NCBI GenBank assembly: GCA_035547155.1 | Contig: DASZVJ010000121.1 | Coordinates: 1 to 20,003 of the forward strand | Source: CAZNMF01 sp035547155 | GTDB lineage: Bacteria > Acidobacteriota > Vicinamibacteria > Vicinamibacterales > SCN-69-37 | Reading direction: 5' to 3' | DNA: 20,003 nucleotides | In this document: one piece after another, positions 7,634 to 15,063 of the stretch | How positions within the stretch are numbered: the first letter of the stretch is position 1 | Layout of the letters: each line of letters begins with the position of its first letter | Made by a program: the position numbers and the translations under genes | Notes under the pieces: model-generated | Told to the model about the DNA's origin: nothing | Database searches by the model: none | Seen by the model: the letters and a program-made list of their open reading frames with translations, nothing else

Positions 7634-7649
7634 TGGCAGCGCTCTTGCC
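7634..7649 (+). promoter_or_regulatory. Sigma-54 type -24/-12 promoter of the copper protein gene
   Basis: TGGCAGCGCTCTTGCC fits the RpoN consensus TGGCAC-N5-TTGC with one mismatch and with the GG (7635-7636) and GC (7647-7648) exactly ten bases apart. Transcription would start near 7660, giving a leader of about 15 bases that contains the AGAGG ribosome binding site before the ATG at 7675. The site also forms part of a short TGGCA...TGCCA palindrome. Upstream lie three CGATCG palindromes (7595, 7611, 7623), which are common in this DNA and may be unrelated. Confidence 0.5.
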
Positions 7650-7674
7650 AGATTCAACGGCAAGAGGTTGTCTC

Positions 7675-8058
7675 ATGCGAATCATCAGTGTGTGCGCGAT
7701 TCTTGGATGTCTCATCTCCGCCGCCGCGTGCGGCAGCGGCGGCTATGGCTCGGGGCCGACCGGGCCCACGCAACAGCCGATTGCCGCCGGGGCGAATATC
7801 GTGCTCGTGCCGAACGGCACCGCTGCGTCCAACAACGGACCGGGCTTCGCGCCGACGCCGCTCACCGTGCCCGCCGGGACGACGGTCACATTCGGCAACA
7901 ACGACGGCACGACGCACACAGCAACTGCCGACAACGGCGCCTGGAACGTCTCGCTCACGCCCGGCCAGACGAACACGACGACGCTGACGACGCCGGGGAC
8001 GTACACGTATCACTGCACGATTCATTCGTTCATGAAGGGGACGATCGTCGTGCAGTAG
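7675..8058 (+). CDS. Amicyanin/plastocyanin-like blue copper protein, exported, possible lipoprotein
   Basis: A 127-residue small cupredoxin. The N-terminus MRIISVCAILGCLISAAACGSGG is a signal peptide ending at Cys19; the lipobox (A-A-A-C) is weak but the Gly/Ser/Pro-rich spacer after it resembles a lipoprotein linker. The cupredoxin fold covers about 40-127. The four copper ligands are visible as His81 (TTHTATADNG) and Cys114, His117 and Met120 in YHCTIHSFMKG. The Cys-x2-His-x2-Met spacing matches amicyanin rather than plant plastocyanin. The protein would carry single electrons in the periplasm; its partner is unknown, though the haem protein encoded upstream is a candidate. The start at 7675 has AGAGG upstream and begins the signal peptide; an in-frame ATG at 7585 adds 30 unconvincing residues. 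A sigma-54 type promoter precedes it. Confidence 0.88.
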   Translation: MRIISVCAILGCLISAAACGSGGYGSGPTGPTQQPIAAGANIVLVPNGTAASNNGPGFAPTPLTVPAGTTVTFGNNDGTTHTATADNGAWNVSLTPGQTNTTTLTTPGTYTYHCTIHSFMKGTIVVQ

Positions 8059-8085
8059 AAACGCAGTTTCGTCTTTGCTTCGATC

Positions 8086-8094
8086 TGGTACGAT
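8086..8094 (+). promoter_or_regulatory. Candidate extended -10 (TGGTACGAT) of mrfA
   Basis: TGGTACGAT ends nine bases before the GTG at 8104 and carries the TGn extension. Transcription would begin at about 8101, so the mRNA would be practically leaderless. It follows the preceding stop codon by 27 bases. There is no clear -35. Confidence 0.35.
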
Positions 8095-8103
8095 GCGGGG
8101 ACC

Positions 8104-10644
8104 GTGACGACGCTCCCCGCCGTGACCGGCGACAAAGATCACTCGCTGCAGGCGGCCCTGGCCCGCATGCTGGCGGAGCACGAGCGCGCGCTGGCCGACG
8201 AGGCCGGCGACGCGCACGTGACCGCCGTGCGGAAGCTGCCGGCGGTGGAGGCGGCGTATGCGCCGTGGCCGGACGCGATCGACGCACGGCTGCGCCGTGC
8301 GCTCGAGGCGCGCGGCATCGCGCAGCTCTACACGCATCAGGCCGAGTCCATCGCGCATGCGCTCGATGGCCGCAACGTCGTCGTCATCACGCCGACCGCG
8401 TCGGGCAAGACGCTCTGCTACAACGCCCCGGTGCTGAGCCGCATCATGGCGGACTCGTCGACGCGCGCGTTGTATCTGTTTCCGACGAAGGCGCTGGCGC
8501 AGGATCAGCTCGCGGAGCTGCACCAGATGGCGCAACTCGTCGGTGCAGAGGGCGCGGGTGAGGTCGGCGTGTTCACGTACGACGGCGACACGCCGCAGGA
8601 TGCGCGCCGGGCGATTCGCGCGCGCGCGCACGTCGTGCTCAGCAATCCGGACATGCTGCACGCGGGGATCCTGCCGCACCATCCGCGCTGGGCCAAGCTG
8701 TTCGAAAATCTCCGCTTCGTCATCATCGACGAGCTGCACGCGTACCGCGGCGTCTTCGGCAGCCATCTCGCGAACGTGCTGCGGCGGCTGCGGCGCGTAT
8801 GCCGTCACTACGGATCGGATCCGACGTTCATCTGCTCGTCGGCGACGATCGCGAACCCGCGCGAGCTGGCCGAGCATCTCGTCGGCGACACGTTCGAGCT
8901 CGTCGATCGCAGCGGCGCGCCGCGCGGCGAGAAGTACTTCCTCATCGTCAATCCGCCGGTCGTCAACCGCGAGCTCGGCATCCGCCGCTCGTACCTGGCC
9001 GAGACGCGCCGCGTCGCGATCGAATTCCTGAAGCGCGGTCTGCAGCTCATCGTCTTCGCACAGAGCCGGTTGTCGACGGAGATCCTGACGACATATCTGA
9101 AGGACGCGTTCGCGGGACCGCCGGGATCGGCTGACGTGATCCGCGGCTATCGCGGCGGCTATCTGCCGCTGCGTCGGCGGGAGATCGAGCGCGGCCTGCG
9201 CAGCGGAGACGTGCGATGCGTCGTGTCGACCAACGCGCTCGAGCTCGGCATCGACATCGGCGCGCTGGACGTCGCGGTGATGGCCGGCTACCCTGGCTCG
9301 ATCGCGGCGACGTGGCAGCGCGCGGGACGCGCCGGGCGCCGGTCGGGACGATCGGCGGCGGTGCTCGTCGTCTCGAGCGCACCCATCGATCAGTTCGTCG
9401 CGCGTCATCCAGACTTCTTCTTCGACGCGTCGCCCGAGCACGCGCTCGTCAATCCCGACAACCTGCACATCCTGCTCGATCACGTGAAGTGCGCGGCGTT
9501 CGAGCTGCCGTTCGGCACCGATGAGGCGTTCGGATCGCTCAACGTGCAGGAGATGCTGCAGATCCTGAGCGAGGAAGGCTTCGTCCACAACGTCGGCGAT
9601 CAGTGGCAGTGGACGCAGGAGTCGTATCCCGCGGATGCCGTGAGCCTGCGATCGGTGACGTCGGACAACTTCGTCGTGGTCGACACGACCAACGGTGAGC
9701 GCGTGATCGGCGAGACGAGCTTCACGAGCGGCCCGTCGACGCTGCACGAGAAAGCCATCTACCTCGTCGAGGGCACGCTCTATCAGGTCGAGCGCTTCGA
9801 CTTCGAAGGACGGAAGGCGTTCGTGAAGGCCGTCGAGTGCGACTACTACACGGACGCCATCACGTACACGAAGGTGACGATTCTCGATACGTTCGCGACG
9901 TCGAGCGCTGACGCCGCATCGCCGGAGGCATCGGCGATCGACGTCGCCGCCGAGGCCGCGGGCATCGACGACGATCGCGAGGATGAGGCTCCCGCGCACG
10001 AGCTGAGCACGTATTCGCCGCCGGCGCCCCTGACGACGATGCTGGCGGTCGATCGTGCGCACGGCGAAGTGCACGTCGTCTCGCGCGTCGTCGGCTTCAA
10101 GAAGATCAAGTTCTACACGAACGAGAACGTCGGCTCCGGCGAGCTGGATCTGCCGGAGCAGCAGATGCACACGACCGCGTACTGGCTGACGATCCCCAGG
10201 ACCGTGATGGCGCAGCTGCCGTTCGGCAGCGCGGATCGGCGCGACGGCGTCATCGGCCTCGCGCACGCGATGCGCAACATCGCGCCGCTGCTGCTGATGT
10301 GCGACGGCCACGATCTCGGCATGTCGATCGACGGCATCAGCCTCGACGGCGGCAATCGTCTCGGCGGCACCGTACGCGGCGCGACACTGCCGGAGCTGGC
10401 GGCGGACCCGACGATCTTTCTCTATGACAACTATCCTGGCGGCATCGGCTTCAGCGAGCCGCTCTACGGCATGCACGAAGTGCTGATCGCCCGTACGCGC
10501 GAGTTGATCGACGAGTGCCCCTGCGAATCGGGATGTCCGTCGTGTGTCGGACCCGAAGGCGCAACGGGACCGCGGGCGAAGGCCGTGGCGTCACATCTCC
10601 TTCGGTTGTTCGAAGGCGATGCGGTTCCTGCGCCACCGTTCTAG
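8104..10644 (+). CDS. mrfA: DEAD/DEAH-box DNA helicase of the MrfA/YprA (Hrq1-like) family
   Basis: An 846-residue cytoplasmic superfamily 2 helicase. Motifs are in order: Q-like region with THQAESI (77-83), Walker A TPTASGKT (96-103), DELH box (209-212), SSAT (245-248), STNALELGIDIGALD (375-389) and arginine-finger motif QRAGRAGR (405-412). The C-terminal part is the MrfA/DUF1998 domain, ending in four cysteines (805, 807, 811, 814; CPCESGCPSC) that should bind zinc, preceded by YDNYPGGIGFSE. In Bacillus subtilis MrfA works with the exonuclease MrfB in repair of mitomycin C crosslinks or adducts outside nucleotide excision repair. The partner gene follows after six bases. The protein is about 100 residues longer than the B. 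subtilis form as I recall it; an acidic Ala-rich insert lies at about 598-640. The start codon is GTG. Confidence 0.85.
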   Translation: MTTLPAVTGDKDHSLQAALARMLAEHERALADEAGDAHVTAVRKLPAVEAAYAPWPDAIDARLRRALEARGIAQLYTHQAESIAHALDGRNVVVITPTASGKTLCYNAPVLSRIMADSSTRALYLFPTKALAQDQLAELHQMAQLVGAEGAGEVGVFTYDGDTPQDARRAIRARAHVVLSNPDMLHAGILPHHPRWAKLFENLRFVIIDELHAYRGVFGSHLANVLRRLRRVCRHYGSDPTFICSSATIANPRELAEHLVGDTFELVDRSGAPRGEKYFLIVNPPVVNRELGIRRSYLAETRRVAIEFLKRGLQLIVFAQSRLSTEILTTYLKDAFAGPPGSADVIRGYRGGYLPLRRREIERGLRSGDVRCVVSTNALELGIDIGALDVAVMAGYPGSIAATWQRAGRAGRRSGRSAAVLVVSSAPIDQFVARHPDFFFDASPEHALVNPDNLHILLDHVKCAAFELPFGTDEAFGSLNVQEMLQILSEEGFVHNVGDQWQWTQESYPADAVSLRSVTSDNFVVVDTTNGERVIGETSFTSGPSTLHEKAIYLVEGTLYQVERFDFEGRKAFVKAVECDYYTDAITYTKVTILDTFATSSADAASPEASAIDVAAEAAGIDDDREDEAPAHELSTYSPPAPLTTMLAVDRAHGEVHVVSRVVGFKKIKFYTNENVGSGELDLPEQQMHTTAYWLTIPRTVMAQLPFGSADRRDGVIGLAHAMRNIAPLLLMCDGHDLGMSIDGISLDGGNRLGGTVRGATLPELAADPTIFLYDNYPGGIGFSEPLYGMHEVLIARTRELIDECPCESGCPSCVGPEGATGPRAKAVASHLLRLFEGDAVPAPPF

Positions 10645-10650
10645 AGAGCG

Positions 10651-11952
10651 TTGTCGGAATTCGGCATGCGTGATCTCGCAACCCGTCTGAGAGACGTCGT
10701 TCGGCGCGAGCGGCCGGCCGGGGCACAAGCGCCGCCGGTTCGCGAGTTGACGTATGTGCCGGATCCAGATCCAGCGCCTCTGCCCGGGCAAGCGGCGGTC
10801 GCGCTCGGCGGTCGCGCGTTGGATCCAGCCGGTGCCTGCATCATCGTCGAGCGCGTGCACGAGGCCGATCGGTCCCACGGCCGCAAGCGCATCGAGACGT
10901 GCGCGCCCGAGGCGAGTGCGCCACTGCATCTCTTCGACCCACGCGCCGCGGCGCAGCCGGACTGGTGGCGGCGCGTCGTGTTCTTCGACATCGAGACGAC
11001 GGGGCTCAGCGGCGGCGCGGGCACGCTGGCGTTTCTCGCAGGCTGCGGCTGGTTCGACGCATCTGGCGCGTTCGTCGTCCGTCAGTTCTTCCTCGCGGGA
11101 CCGGCGGGTGAGCGCGCGATGCTCGACGCGCTCGGCGCCATCTTCGACGACGCGTCGCTGATCGTGACGTACAACGGCCGCACGTTCGACGTGCCGTTCA
11201 TGGAGACGCGCTGGGCGTTCCATCGATCGGCCGCGCCGACCGACGACCTCGCACACTTCGACATGCTGCCGCCCGCACGGCGCTTGTGGAGCCATCGCGA
11301 GATCGAGTCGCCCGAGCACGACGGCTGCAGTCTGTCCGCGCTCGAACGGCGCGTGCTGGGATTCCACCGGCTCGACGACGTCCCCGGCTTCGAGATCCCG
11401 GCGCGGTATTTTCAATTTCTGCGCACGGGCGATCCGTCGCTCGTCTCCGGCGTACTCGATCACAATCGCCACGATCTCGTCTCGCTCGCCGTCGTCATGT
11501 CGCATGCGCTGTGGCTGGCGCAGGAAGGGCCGGAGGCGTGCCGAGAGGCCGTCGAGCGGCTCGCGCTCGGCCGCATCTACGAGCGTGCGGATGACTGCGC
11601 GCGCGCACAGCGCGCGTATGAGCTGGCGGAGCGTACGGGCGACGCGGAAGTTCGGCGCCATGCGTTGGCGCGGCTCGCCCTGTTGCATCGGCGAGCCGAG
11701 CGCCACGCGGATGCCGCAGCGGCGTGGCAGGGTGTGTTGGATCTGGTGCCGCGCGGACGTCGGACGCTCAGCACGCTGGAGCGGCGCGCGGTCGAGGCGC
11801 TCGCGATTCATCACGAGCACCGCGCGAAGGATTTGACGAGCGCCAGGCGCTTCGCAGAAGCGCTTGGCGCGTCATCGACGGGACGGCAGCGTCAGGAGAC
11901 CGATCGCCGCCTGCAGCGGCTGGCGAGAAAGATGGAAGGAAAGCTGATCTAG
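10651..11952 (+). CDS. mrfB: DnaQ-like exonuclease with TPR-like tail, MrfB/YprB family
   Basis: A 433-residue protein with an RNase H-like exonuclease domain of the YprB type (about 105-280) and an alpha-helical TPR-like region (about 285-400). The acidic metal-binding residues are Asp113 and Glu115 in FFDIETTGLSGG, Asp180 in YNGRTFDVPF, and His271 with Asp275 in DHNRHDLVSLA, a complete DEDD set with His/Asp spacing as expected for MrfB. Known MrfB is a metal-dependent DNA exonuclease acting after the MrfA helicase. It starts six bases after mrfA, so the two are surely one operon. The start is TTG at 10651, with GAGAG just upstream; an ATG five codons later (10666) is the alternative. The last base pairs of the gene overlap the stop of rpmE on the other strand. 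Confidence 0.85.
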   Translation: MSEFGMRDLATRLRDVVRRERPAGAQAPPVRELTYVPDPDPAPLPGQAAVALGGRALDPAGACIIVERVHEADRSHGRKRIETCAPEASAPLHLFDPRAAAQPDWWRRVVFFDIETTGLSGGAGTLAFLAGCGWFDASGAFVVRQFFLAGPAGERAMLDALGAIFDDASLIVTYNGRTFDVPFMETRWAFHRSAAPTDDLAHFDMLPPARRLWSHREIESPEHDGCSLSALERRVLGFHRLDDVPGFEIPARYFQFLRTGDPSLVSGVLDHNRHDLVSLAVVMSHALWLAQEGPEACREAVERLALGRIYERADDCARAQRAYELAERTGDAEVRRHALARLALLHRRAERHADAAAAWQGVLDLVPRGRRTLSTLERRAVEALAIHHEHRAKDLTSARRFAEALGASSTGRQRQETDRRLQRLARKMEGKLI

Positions 11953-12242
11953 GCGCTCGCCGACGCCTTCTTGCTCTTCGCGCCGGCTTTGGCGGTCTTG
12001 GCCGCCTTCGTCGCTTTGCTGGCTTCCTTCCGCGCGGCGGCGGTCTGCGTACCGAACCGCTTGGTGAACCGCTCGACGCGGCCTTCGGTGTCGATCAGCT
12101 TCTGCCGGCCGGTGAAGAACGGGTGGCACTGGTTGCAGATTTCCAGGTGCAACTCCGATTTCGTGGACCGGGTCTTGAACGTGTTGCCACACGCGCACCG
12201 CGCTTCGACTTCCTGATACTTCGGATGAATCCCGGGCTTCAC
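11949..12242 (-). CDS. rpmE: 50S ribosomal protein L31 with Lys/Ala-rich C-terminal tail
   Basis: A 97-residue ribosomal protein that bridges the 50S and 30S subunits. KPGIHPKYQEV near the N-terminus and the zinc cysteines 16, 18, 36 and 39 (RCACGNTF, CNQCHPFFTG) mark the zinc-binding (C+) form of L31. Conserved sequence ends near RVERFTKRF (about residue 63). The remaining third is a low-complexity Ala/Lys/Ser tail, making the protein longer than the usual 66-80 residues. The GTG at 12242 is chosen because family members begin M-K-P-G-I-H-P and GAGGAG stands six bases upstream; a GTG at 12272 would add ten unrelated residues. Its stop codon shares the CTAG at 11949-11952 with the stop of mrfB on the opposite strand. 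Confidence 0.95.
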   Translation of the reverse strand: MKPGIHPKYQEVEARCACGNTFKTRSTKSELHLEICNQCHPFFTGRQKLIDTEGRVERFTKRFGTQTAAARKEASKATKAAKTAKAGAKSKKASASA

Positions 12243-12248
12243 AGCGAG

Positions 12249-12254
12249 CTCCTC
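12249..12254 (-). promoter_or_regulatory. Ribosome binding site deciding the rpmE start
   Basis: On the minus strand GAGGAG lies six bases before the GTG at 12242. It is the strongest Shine-Dalgarno in the window and supports the family-typical start over an upstream GTG at 12272. Confidence 0.75.
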
Positions 12255-12274
12255 GGCTAGACGGACAAACACCC

Positions 12275-12280
12275 ATTATA
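12275..12280 (-). promoter_or_regulatory. Candidate -10 box TATAAT of rpmE
   Basis: On the minus strand a perfect TATAAT lies about 32 bases before the rpmE start, leaving a leader of roughly 26 bases that includes the GAGGAG site. At 17 bases further upstream the sequence is TGGCGT, a poor -35; a TTGACT is present but only four bases from the -10 box. Confidence 0.45.
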
Positions 12281-12324
12281 GACAAGTCAAAAGTTCGACG
12301 CCAGAAGCCGTCGGCGGTGCGTAG

Positions 12325-12371
12325 CCGCAGGGCTTTAGCCCTGCGGACCCGGCGGGCATAAAGCCCGCCGG
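12325..12371. repeat. Twin perfect hairpins with GGGCTTTAGCCC and GGGCATAAAGCCC cores
   Basis: Hairpin 1 has a 10-bp stem (12325-12334 with 12337-12346) around TT. Hairpin 2 has a 9-bp stem (12349-12357 with 12363-12371) around ATAAA. They lie just beyond the 3' end of the aldo/keto reductase gene and upstream of the rpmE promoter, where they could end reductase transcripts. There is no T-run on either strand. The GGGCTTTAGCCC core resembles dispersed repeats of soil bacteria, so an extragenic repeat element is equally likely. Confidence 0.65.
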
Positions 12372-12393
12372 CCACGGGTTACGGGACAGTCAC

Positions 12394-13359
12394 TTACGGC
12401 ACCGAGTACGTCCGAATCCAGCGGTGGCTTCGCATCCTGGCCATGACGTCCGTGGGCAGGCGCTTGCCGTCGGACACGGCGATATTGGCCTCGACATTCT
12501 TCACGCGCCGCATGCCCGGGATGATCGTCGACACGTCCGGGCTCTCGAGGATGAACCGCAGCGCCAGCTCCGGCATCGTCATGCCCGCCGGCACGTCGGG
12601 CCTGAGCGCGTCGACATGGTCGAGGATGTCGCCGAGGTACTCGGGCGCGAAGTACAGATTGCGCCAGTCGCCGGCGGGCCACGTCATGTCGCGCGTCATC
12701 GTGTCCGTCAGGCTGCCTTCGTCGAACGGCACGCGCGCGATGACGGCCACGCCGAGCTCGCGGCACATCGGGAACAGCTCGTCCTCCGGGTTTTGGTCGA
12801 AGATGTTGTAGACGACCTGGACGCTGTCGACGAGCTTCGTCTTCAGCGCCTTCAGCACGTTCGCGGGCTCCCAGCGATTGATGCTGATGCCGAAGCTGCG
12901 GATGAGCTTCTGACTCTTGAGATCGTCGACGGCGCGCTGCCAGCGTTCGTCTTCGGCCCACACGTCCGTCCACACGTGGAACTGCTGCAGATCGATCGTC
13001 TCGACGCCGAGGTTCTTCAAGCTCGTTTCCGTCGACTCGCGAATGTAGTCGGGCGGAAAGACGTCCGACAGCTTGTGCGTCGGCAGCGCGGGCCAGTGCC
13101 GGGTCTTCGGCGGGATCTTGGTGGCGACGATGAGTGACGTGTCGCGATGGCGTTTCAAGACGCGACCGAGAATCTGCTCGCTCTTGCCGTCGCCGTACGC
13201 CAGCGCCGTGTCGAAGAACGTGCAGCCGAGCGCGATCGAGCGCTCGATGGACTTCACGGACTCGTCGTCGTCCGACCCCGTCCATCCGCCCACTCCCCAC
13301 AATCCGTAGCCGATCTCCGAGACCGGCCATCCCAAGCGACCAAAGCGTCGTGAATGCAT
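12394..13359 (-). CDS. Aldo/keto reductase
   Basis: A 321-residue cytoplasmic NADPH-type oxidoreductase with a TIM-barrel fold. The catalytic tetrad is present: Asp50 and Tyr55 (FFDTALAYGDG), Lys81 (VATKI) and His128 (LQQFHVW). The N-terminus MHSRRFGRLGWPVSEIGYGLWG and the C-terminal STIIPGMRRVKNVEANI (cofactor phosphate region) are standard for the large bacterial group related to AKR11-13. The physiological substrate, some aldehyde or ketone, cannot be told. The gene stands alone on the minus strand, diverging from the peptidase gene. Its upstream region holds GAACC-type repeats (13378-13403) and no clear Shine-Dalgarno. Twin hairpins lie beyond its stop. Confidence 0.9.
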   Translation of the reverse strand: MHSRRFGRLGWPVSEIGYGLWGVGGWTGSDDDESVKSIERSIALGCTFFDTALAYGDGKSEQILGRVLKRHRDTSLIVATKIPPKTRHWPALPTHKLSDVFPPDYIRESTETSLKNLGVETIDLQQFHVWTDVWAEDERWQRAVDDLKSQKLIRSFGISINRWEPANVLKALKTKLVDSVQVVYNIFDQNPEDELFPMCRELGVAVIARVPFDEGSLTDTMTRDMTWPAGDWRNLYFAPEYLGDILDHVDALRPDVPAGMTMPELALRFILESPDVSTIIPGMRRVKNVEANIAVSDGKRLPTDVMARMRSHRWIRTYSVP

Positions 13360-13377
13360 AAGAAAGAGATTCTAGTC

Positions 13378-13403
13378 GGTTCTCGTTCTGGGTTCTCTGT
13401 TCC
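13378..13403 (-). repeat. GAACC-type repeat upstream of the aldo/keto reductase
   Basis: On the minus strand this reads GGAACAGAGAACCCAGAACG and so on, the same unit as at 1111-1189. As there, the GAACC orientation matches the coding strand of the gene that starts just after it, here 18 bases from the ATG at 13359. Confidence 0.65.
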
Positions 13404-13447
13404 AGGCCCGAAGGCAATCCTCCGTCGGCAGACGGCCATCTTCCGGC

Positions 13448-13456
13448 TGCTATGAT
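13448..13456 (+). promoter_or_regulatory. Candidate extended -10 (TGCTATGAT) of the peptidase gene
   Basis: TGCTATGAT ends 11 bases before the ATG at 13468. Transcription would begin at about 13463, leaving a leader of only some five bases. The arrangement is nearly the same as before the GTG at 8104. Confidence 0.4.
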
Positions 13457-13467
13457 CGGGGCTCGCC

Positions 13468-15060
13468 ATGTTTCGTCGCGCGTTTCTCGTGCTTACCGCT
13501 TTGGCGCTGGCGACCGGGTTCGCACGGCAACGCGCCGAGTCCGTCGATACCGCCACCATCGCCAAGATCCGCGACGAAGGCCTGACGCGATCGCAGGTCA
13601 TGGACACGATCTTCTGGCTGACCGATCGCTACGGTCCGCGGTTGACGGGATCGCCTGAATTCGAAGAAGCCGGCGACTGGGCCGTGAAGCGCTTGCAGAC
13701 GTGGGGCCTCGCGAACGTGCACAAGGAGCGGTTTCCGTCCGGGCACGGCTGGTCGCTCCTGAACTTTCACGCCACGATGACGAGCCCGCGGGCGATGCCG
13801 ATCATCGGCATGCCGAAGGCGTGGACGCCTGGCACGAACGGCACGATCGTCGCCGACGTCGTCCGTCCCGTCATCACGACCGAGGTCGACGCCGCGCAAT
13901 GGCGCGGCAAGTTGAGAGGCAAGATCGTGCTGACACAATCGGCGCGGCCCGTGCGCATGTACGAGCATGGCGACGGCGACGTGCTGCGGTATGCCGATCA
14001 GAACGGCAAGTGGCGCGACGAAGCGATGACGCCGCACGCGCAGCCGCCCGATGATGACGAGGACGCTGCGGTGTCCGCGCCGAACGGCGCGTTCAACCTG
14101 CTGCGCTTCTATCAATCCGAAGGCGTCGTCGCGCTGTTCGACCGCGGCCCGTCCGGCGATCTCGCGCCAGGCGGCAGCGACTTGTCGTGGGTACAGCAAC
14201 GGCCTGACGGCGGAACGATCTTCGTGCAGAACGGCGCATCGCCGTATGCGGATCCGGCGGCGACGCTGCCGCAGGTCACACTCGCCGTCGAGCACTACAA
14301 CCGGATGGTGCGCCTGCTCGAGCACGGCGTGCCCGTGACCGTCGAGCTCAACATTCAGGCGCGATTCACGGACGAGACGGCGGCGCATCCGAACAGCTTC
14401 AACGTCATCGGTGAGATTCCCGGCACGGACAAGGCTGACGAAGTCGTGCTGCTCGGCGCGCATCTCGACTCGTGGCACGGCGGCACTGGTGCGACGGACA
14501 ACGCGGCCGGCGTCGCGGCGATGATGGACGCGATGCGCATCATCGAGACGCTGGGCCTGCGGCCGAGGCGCACGATTCGTATTGGCTTGTGGGGCGATGA
14601 AGAGACCGATCTCCATGGGTCGGCCGCCTACGTGCGCACGCATCTCGGCACGCACGACGCCCCGACACCGGACGCGGCGAAGCTCTCCGTCTACTTCAAT
14701 CTCGACAATGGCACCGGACCGATTCGCGGCGTCTGGACGGAGGGCAACGCGGCCGTGCAGCCGATCTTCGAGGCGTGGAGCGCGCCGCTGGCCGATCTCG
14801 GCGTGACGATCATCAGCCCGCGCGGCGTGCCGTCGACCGACCACATCTCGTTCCGCCGGGCCGGTATCCCGTCGTTCCAGTTCGTGCAGGAGCGATACGA
14901 GTACAATTCCCGCACGCACCACTCGACCATGGACGTCTACGATCGCATTCAACCCGACGACGTGAAGCAGGCCGCCACGGTGGCGGCGGTCTTCGCCTGG
15001 CAGGCGGCGCAGCGCGACGACCTGCTGCCGCGGATGCCGGCCGGACGGAACGGACGCTAG
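13468..15060 (+). CDS. M28 family zinc metallopeptidase (carboxypeptidase Q-like), exported
   Basis: A 530-residue peptidase. An N-terminal signal sequence (MFRRAFLVLTALALATGFA) directs export; a PA-type insert spans about 120-295 and the M28 catalytic domain about 305-520. The two-zinc site is complete: His332 (LGAHLDSW), bridging Asp344 (GATDNAAG), general base Glu378 and ligand Glu379 (WGDEE), Asp413 (FNLDNGTG) and His484 or His485 (RTHHSTMD). The stretch GLRPRRTIRIGLW and the HLDSW motif resemble carboxypeptidase Q, so it likely removes residues from small peptides in the periplasm or outside. The ATG at 13468 begins the signal peptide and is preceded by an extended -10 very close to the start. 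A small membrane protein gene starts three bases after its stop. Confidence 0.88.
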   Translation: MFRRAFLVLTALALATGFARQRAESVDTATIAKIRDEGLTRSQVMDTIFWLTDRYGPRLTGSPEFEEAGDWAVKRLQTWGLANVHKERFPSGHGWSLLNFHATMTSPRAMPIIGMPKAWTPGTNGTIVADVVRPVITTEVDAAQWRGKLRGKIVLTQSARPVRMYEHGDGDVLRYADQNGKWRDEAMTPHAQPPDDDEDAAVSAPNGAFNLLRFYQSEGVVALFDRGPSGDLAPGGSDLSWVQQRPDGGTIFVQNGASPYADPAATLPQVTLAVEHYNRMVRLLEHGVPVTVELNIQARFTDETAAHPNSFNVIGEIPGTDKADEVVLLGAHLDSWHGGTGATDNAAGVAAMMDAMRIIETLGLRPRRTIRIGLWGDEETDLHGSAAYVRTHLGTHDAPTPDAAKLSVYFNLDNGTGPIRGVWTEGNAAVQPIFEAWSAPLADLGVTIISPRGVPSTDHISFRRAGIPSFQFVQERYEYNSRTHHSTMDVYDRIQPDDVKQAATVAAVFAWQAAQRDDLLPRMPAGRNGR

Positions 15061-15063
15061 CGC

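Noticed and set aside
7654..10476. A 940-codon open frame on the minus strand opposite the helicase and copper protein genes
   Set aside because: It is rich in Arg, His, Asp and Val with no domain, and mirrors the codon pattern of the real genes on the plus strand; a typical high-GC shadow.
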